A DNA stretch of 9,520 bases from Caulobacter sp. (GTDB lineage: Bacteria; Pseudomonadota; Alphaproteobacteria; Caulobacterales; Caulobacteraceae), in assembly GCA_028291125.1 (NCBI GenBank), contig JAQGIN010000277.1:1-9520 (forward strand). Reading direction: 5' to 3'. Of this stretch, positions 6,298 to 9,520 are shown piece after piece; within the stretch, counting starts at the first letter, position 1; every line of letters starts with the position of its first letter. The position numbers and the translations under genes are program-made. Below the pieces are notes generated by a model, which was not told the origin of the DNA, made no database searches, and saw only the letters and a program-made list of their open reading frames with translations.

Positions 6298-7152
6298 ATG
6301 CCGGTGCTTTCGGGTCTTGTTTGCGCGCACAACGAAGAGGCGCGCATCGCCTCATGCCTGGCGCGCCTGGCCTTTTGCGACGAGATCGTGGTCGTCGCCG
6401 ACCGTTGCACCGACCGCACCGAGACCATCGCCCGCCAGATGGGGGCGCGGGTGATCTCCGGCATCTTTCCCGTCGAGGGCCTGCGCAAGGCGGCCGGCGT
6501 CGCCGCCTGCCAGGGCGAATGGATCCTGGAGATCGACGCCGACGAGATCGTGCCGTCGGCCCTGGCGCGTGAAATCACCGACGTGGTCGCCTCGGGGGGG
6601 GCGGGCGATTGGCACCAGGTGCCGGTCGCCAACTATGTCGGCGACCGCCTGGTGCGCGACGGCTGGGGCGGCTCGTTCGGCGCGTCCTCGGTGGCGCGGC
6701 TGTTCCGCAAGGGCGTCAAGACCTGGAAGAGCGAACGGGTGCATCCGGGCACCCGCTTCACCGGCGTGTCCGGCAGCCGCCTGACCCACGCCATCGTGCA
6801 CAAGGTCGACGACGACATCGCCGACATGGTGCAGCGTCTCAACCGCTACACCGCGCTGCGTGGCCAGGATCTGGCCGACTCCGGACAGATCAAGAGCCTG
6901 TGGGACGACCTGTTCCGCGGGGTGCGCCGGTTCTACAAGTGCTATGTCTCGCGCAAGGGCCATCGCGAAGGGGATCTGGGCTTCCTGATCGCTGTCATGG
7001 CGGGGCTCTATCCGTTGCTGTCGAACCTGAAGGCCCGCGAGATCCGCTATCTGCGCGGCCGGGCCGGCGGGGCCGAGGTCGGCCTGGCCAGGCCTGGCCG
7101 GCTGGTGGCCGGCCTCGACCTCGAGGATGCGCGGCTCGGCCAATCGCGCTAG
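6298..7152 (+). CDS. family 2 glycosyltransferase, WaaE/KdtX-like (LPS core type)
   Basis: This 284-residue protein begins with the GT2 nucleotide-sugar fold: VLSGLVCAHNEEARIASCL (residues 3-21), then DEIVVVADRCTDRT (28-41). The metal/nucleotide DxD motif is in EIDADE (78-83), with Asp80 and Asp82. The C-terminal half, with RRFYKCYVSRKGHREGDLGF (210-229) and a hydrophobic LIAVMAGLYPLL stretch, is like the WaaE/KdtX group, which adds a glucose to the LPS inner core. No signal peptide is present, so it probably works at the inner face of the inner membrane. The ATG at 6298 is chosen for its ribosome binding site and because family members begin right before this motif. A run of eight G (6594-6601) lies within codons 99-102. 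It is followed 12 bases later by a polysaccharide deacetylase gene. The family call is strong; donor and acceptor are unknown. Confidence 0.9.
   Translation: MPVLSGLVCAHNEEARIASCLARLAFCDEIVVVADRCTDRTETIARQMGARVISGIFPVEGLRKAAGVAACQGEWILEIDADEIVPSALAREITDVVASGGAGDWHQVPVANYVGDRLVRDGWGGSFGASSVARLFRKGVKTWKSERVHPGTRFTGVSGSRLTHAIVHKVDDDIADMVQRLNRYTALRGQDLADSGQIKSLWDDLFRGVRRFYKCYVSRKGHREGDLGFLIAVMAGLYPLLSNLKAREIRYLRGRAGGAEVGLARPGRLVAGLDLEDARLGQSR
6594..6601 (+). repeat. run of eight G inside the glycosyltransferase gene
   Basis: The tract encodes part of Ser-Gly-Gly-Ala at residues 99-102, shortly after the catalytic DxD motif. Losing one G would shift to a frame that stops at 6784. Gaining one would shift to a frame that stays open to 7472, past the normal stop and into the deacetylase gene. 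It is the longest G-run I noticed in the window. A switching role is speculative. Confidence 0.5.
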
Positions 7153-7164
7153 GCCTCCGTGGCC

Positions 7165-7899
7165 ATGCCGCTCAATCGCCTGCTGATCGCCGTCATCGTC
7201 GGACCCGAACGCCTGCTGTGGCGCGTCGGCGGCCAGGCGCCGCAAGTCTGGTGGCGCGACGACGACGCCCGCTGGCCGACCCTGGCGTTCGAACGCCTGC
7301 TGGACCTGTCGACGCGCCGCGCCGCGCCGCTGACGGTGGCGGCGGTGCCGGACGGCGATCTTGCGGCCCTGGCCGAGGCCTGCCGGGCCACGCCGGGCGT
7401 CGAGCTGGCGATCCACGGCTTCCGCCACCAGAACCGCGCCGCGCCAGGGGCGCCGTCCGGCGAAGTCAATGACCAGGACCGGCTGGAGGATGTGGTGTCG
7501 GAGCTTGGCGCGGCGGTCAGCGCCTTCGCCCGGGCCGGAACCCCAGCCACGCTGTTCGTGCCGCCGTGGAACAGCGTCCACCCGACCCTGAGTTCGGCCC
7601 TGGTGGTCCACGGCCTGGCGCTGTCGGGCTATGGCCAGGCGCGGAACGCGTCGGCCGCGCCGCCGCGCCTCGACGCCCATCTCGACGTCATGCGTTGGAA
7701 GCCGCGTCCCCGTTTTCGCGGCGCGATCCGCTTCCTGCTGCGGCTGCGCCGGCTGTTGGCCCAGCGGCGGCGGGCGCGGGCCTGGGACGAGCCGATCGGC
7801 CTGCTCACCCACCACCTCGACCACGACCCCGCCGCCTGGGCGTTCCTCGAGGATTTCCTGACGGTGTTCCGGCCCGTCGCCAGCGGCGATTTGAGGTGA
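7165..7899 (+). CDS. NodB-type polysaccharide deacetylase family protein (divergent)
   Basis: This 244-residue protein has the motifs of a divergent carbohydrate esterase 4 (NodB-like) group. WWRDDDA (29-35) stands where classical members have TFDDG. HGFRHQN (84-90) is the HxxxH metal site. FVPPWNSVHP (131-140) is the usual RPPxG region. LTHHLDHD (214-221) supplies the C-terminal catalytic His region. Expected activity is removal of acetyl groups from amino sugars of an envelope glycan. No classical cleavable signal peptide is evident, although the N-terminus is hydrophobic (LLIAVIVG), so location is uncertain. ATG 7165 and GTG 7159 are both possible. It starts just after the glycosyltransferase stop with only a weak AGG before it, so translational coupling is likely. 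The pair suggests modification of LPS or another surface polysaccharide. The enzyme class is fairly sure; the substrate is unknown. Confidence 0.85.
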   Translation: MPLNRLLIAVIVGPERLLWRVGGQAPQVWWRDDDARWPTLAFERLLDLSTRRAAPLTVAAVPDGDLAALAEACRATPGVELAIHGFRHQNRAAPGAPSGEVNDQDRLEDVVSELGAAVSAFARAGTPATLFVPPWNSVHPTLSSALVVHGLALSGYGQARNASAAPPRLDAHLDVMRWKPRPRFRGAIRFLLRLRRLLAQRRRARAWDEPIGLLTHHLDHDPAAWAFLEDFLTVFRPVASGDLR

Positions 7900-7943
7900 T
7901 GCGATCCGCCGCGCCACGGCCGGACTGACGACGGGTCGAGGCT

Positions 7944-9134
7944 CTAATCGAGTTTGTGGCTGGTCAGCCAGCGGTCGATATAGGCCTGGATCTGCGCGCT
8001 GTGCTTCTCCAGCATCATCATGTGGCCGTCGCCGTGCAGGCCGATCCGCGCCAGGCGCACTAGGTCGGTCTTCACGCCGGCCTCGGTCAGGTAGCGGGCG
8101 GTGCAGTGGTCGTAACCAGCGTGGTACGAGGCCTCCGACACCAGGATCAGCACCGGCACGCGCGATAGGTTGACCAGGCGGCGGGCCGGCTTGGCCTGCT
8201 GCCAGCACGTCACCAGGCCGGGGCCGTCCGGAGCCGTGTCCTCGACCTTGGCCAGGTCGGCGGGATCCTTCAGCGGCGGGTCATAGGCCAGCGGCGTGGT
8301 GGTCAGGCCGTAGGGTCGCGACAGCTTGCTGGGATCGGCGTCGCCCCAGGGCAGGGGCGCGCCGAAGAATGGCGGGCCGCTGGGCTCGAGGGCGACGATG
8401 GCCTTGACCAGGGCGGGGCGGGCCTCGCCGATCGCCCAGCCGAACGCCCCCGCCTGGGAATGGGTGACCACCACCGCCGGGCCAATCTTGTCGAGCAGGG
8501 CCGAGGCGGCCTTGGCCACCAGCTCGGCCGACACCCCGCCGCCGGCGCTTTCCACCTGCGAGGCGTAGAACTGGTCGAAGATCGGATCGCCGGGGACGCC
8601 GGTCCCCGGCCACTGACTGTGCAGTTTGGCCTGCGGCCAGCCCTGGGGCTCGCCGTCCTTGAGCCCGAAATTCTGGGTGGCGGTGAAGCGCTGGCCCAGC
8701 CGCAGCGGGGTCTGCCGCGTCGCCGGGCCATAGGCGCCGCGGTTGTAGCCCGAGGCCCCGCGCCCCGGCTGGTCCATCAGATAGACGGCGTAGCCCTGCT
8801 CGACGAACAGCTTGGCCCAGCCGGGCCGGCCGTCCGGGGTCGACAGGAAGTTGGTGATCGTCTGGCCGGCCCCGGGGACGAACACCAGCGGCGTCGGGTG
8901 GCGGCGGACCTTGGGCAGCAAGTACAGCACATGCGCCTGGCCGGTCATCGCCTGGCCGTCGGCGGTGTAGTGGCCGGCGACGAAGAAGGTCCCGACATCG
9001 GCCACCGCCGCCGTCGCGGCCTTGGGGGCGGCGACGGCGGGCGCCGCGCCGGTCAGGGCGAGGGCCAGGGGCAGGGTCGCCCCCAAGACTCGGGCGGCGA
9101 GGGCGGCGCCGGGACGGCGGACGACGGCGGGCAT
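7944..9134 (-). CDS. secreted alpha/beta-fold hydrolase (esterase-like)
   Basis: This 396-residue protein has a signal peptide (residues about 1-36: arginines, then LGATLPLALALTGAAPAVAA), so it is probably periplasmic or exported. The alpha/beta hydrolase fold is shown by the oxyanion loop FVPGAGQT (85-92), MDQPGRGASG (120-129), the nucleophile elbow VVVTHSQAGAFGW (221-233) with Ser226, a likely acid at Glu250 in ALEPSGPP, and the catalytic His371 in GLHGDGHMMMLEK (366-378). The elbow is HSxAG rather than the common GxSxG, a form known from an esterase-like subgroup. Cys310 and Cys344 could form a disulfide. A clear ribosome binding site, AGAGGAG (9149-9143), lies 8 bases before the ATG. It is convergent with the deacetylase gene, with 44 bases between the two stops and no hairpin seen there. 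It follows a partial upstream gene in the same operon. The substrate is unknown. Confidence 0.92.
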   Translation of the reverse strand: MPAVVRRPGAALAARVLGATLPLALALTGAAPAVAAPKAATAAVADVGTFFVAGHYTADGQAMTGQAHVLYLLPKVRRHPTPLVFVPGAGQTITNFLSTPDGRPGWAKLFVEQGYAVYLMDQPGRGASGYNRGAYGPATRQTPLRLGQRFTATQNFGLKDGEPQGWPQAKLHSQWPGTGVPGDPIFDQFYASQVESAGGGVSAELVAKAASALLDKIGPAVVVTHSQAGAFGWAIGEARPALVKAIVALEPSGPPFFGAPLPWGDADPSKLSRPYGLTTTPLAYDPPLKDPADLAKVEDTAPDGPGLVTCWQQAKPARRLVNLSRVPVLILVSEASYHAGYDHCTARYLTEAGVKTDLVRLARIGLHGDGHMMMLEKHSAQIQAYIDRWLTSHKLD

Positions 9135-9142
9135 GGCGAGCG

Positions 9143-9149
9143 CTCCTCT
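9143..9149 (-). promoter_or_regulatory. hydrolase ribosome binding site overlapping the upstream stop codon
   Basis: On the minus strand AGAGGAG shares its first two bases with the TAG stop (9150-9148) of the upstream gene and lies 8 bases before the hydrolase ATG. The arrangement suggests one transcript and coupled translation. Confidence 0.65.
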
Positions 9150-9520
9150 AGTCTTTCCGATCCCAGGGGAAGGCGAGGGTCGGCTGGTGGGCGTAGCGTT
9201 TGACGCCGATGGTCAGGGTCTCGCCCGCCCCCGGAGCCAGGCGGACGTCGAAGTCAGGGGCGTTGACCGCCATCGTCTTGCCGCCGCGGGTCACCGTGGT
9301 CGCCTGATGCTCGCCATAGGCGCCCATCTGCACCGTCACCGTGCGGGCCTGCAGCGGGCTGGTGTTGACCAGGGTCAAGGTCACCGAGTCCGGGGTGATC
9401 TTGCTGACCAGGGCGGCGACGTCCGGCGGCAGGCCGGCGCGGCGGGCCGCCGGGTCGAAGTGGCGGACCTGGGCGTGCAGGGCCAGCGGGCCGTGTCCCG
9501 AACCGCCTGGATCGGCCGCC
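9148..9520 (-). CDS. C-terminal part of an unidentified protein, beta-rich (N-terminus off right edge)
   Basis: The minus strand is open from the right edge to TAG at 9150-9148, giving 123 whole codons of C-terminal sequence. A GTG at 9384 lies within the frame but is only an internal Val. The visible part has LALHAQVRHFDP, a short helical stretch (AGLPPDVAALVSKI), and then alternating strand-like segments (VTLTLVNTSPLQARTVTVQ, FDVRLAPGAGETLTIGVKRY) ending in LAFPWDRKD. This looks like a beta-sandwich end domain, as found after catalytic domains in carbohydrate-active or other secreted enzymes. I do not recognise the family and assign no function. The gene is coupled to the secreted hydrolase downstream, so a shared pathway is plausible. 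Confidence 0.8.
   Translation of the reverse strand, partial: AADPGGSGHGPLALHAQVRHFDPAARRAGLPPDVAALVSKITPDSVTLTLVNTSPLQARTVTVQMGAYGEHQATTVTRGGKTMAVNAPDFDVRLAPGAGETLTIGVKRYAHQPTLAFPWDRKD

Noticed and set aside
7081..7099. Palindrome GGCCTGGCCAGGCC (7081-7094) and the overlapping double GGCCTGGCC
   Set aside because: It lies in the coding end of the glycosyltransferase and is explained by biased codons for a Gly-Leu-Ala-Arg-Pro-Gly stretch. It is not repeated elsewhere in the window.
7900..7943. Bidirectional terminator between the convergent deacetylase and hydrolase genes
   Set aside because: The 44-base gap holds no convincing inverted repeat or T-tract.
6352..8208. 618-codon open frame on the minus strand opposite the glycan operon
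   Set aside because: Same shadow composition. It overlaps the glycosyltransferase, the deacetylase and the real hydrolase gene, with no recognisable motif.

Overview
The window is uniformly GC-rich, roughly 70% by eye, with dense short-gap coding. Its families are a FecI/FecR/TonB-receptor module, a secreted DUF885 protein, DUF1993, a WaaE-like glycosyltransferase and a divergent NodB-type deacetylase. This suggests an aerobic alphaproteobacterium, most likely Caulobacterales (Caulobacter or Phenylobacterium type). That placement is inferred from composition and family mix; no rRNA or other marker gene is present. I see no tRNA, rRNA, CRISPR array, transposase, integrase or att-like repeat.

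Layout. (1) 1-1264, minus: a secreted DUF885 metallopeptidase-like protein whose C-terminus runs off the left edge. (2) 1393-1902, plus, divergent from it: a DUF1993 (DinB-like fold) protein, followed by a bulged hairpin that may end its transcript. (3) 2047-6124, plus: a complete cell-surface signalling module. It holds a FecI-type ECF sigma factor, a FecR-type membrane anti-sigma factor and a TonB-dependent receptor with an N-terminal STN signalling domain. A 34-codon reading frame fills the sigma/anti-sigma gap, sharing ATGA overlaps with both neighbours, and a candidate ECF promoter lies inside it. (4) 6298-7899, plus: a two-gene surface-glycan operon, a family 2 glycosyltransferase and a NodB-type polysaccharide deacetylase 12 bases apart. 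The glycosyltransferase carries a run of eight G. (5) 7944-9520, minus, convergent with the glycan operon: a secreted alpha/beta hydrolase preceded by the C-terminal end of an unidentified protein cut by the right edge. The stop codon of that protein overlaps the ribosome binding site of the hydrolase.

How the genes work together. In the module, ligand binding at the receptor is expected to be relayed through its STN domain to the periplasmic part of FecR. FecR then releases or activates the sigma factor, which drives fecR and receptor expression. The ligand cannot be told from sequence and need not be iron. The glycosyltransferase/deacetylase pair probably acts on lipopolysaccharide or another envelope glycan. 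Nothing in the sequence ties it to the signalling module beyond adjacency.

Most of this is recognisable biology. The points most worth checking are the bridging mini-ORF and embedded promoter, the poly-G tract in the glycosyltransferase, the sigma gene without a visible ribosome binding site, and the unidentified partial gene at the right edge.
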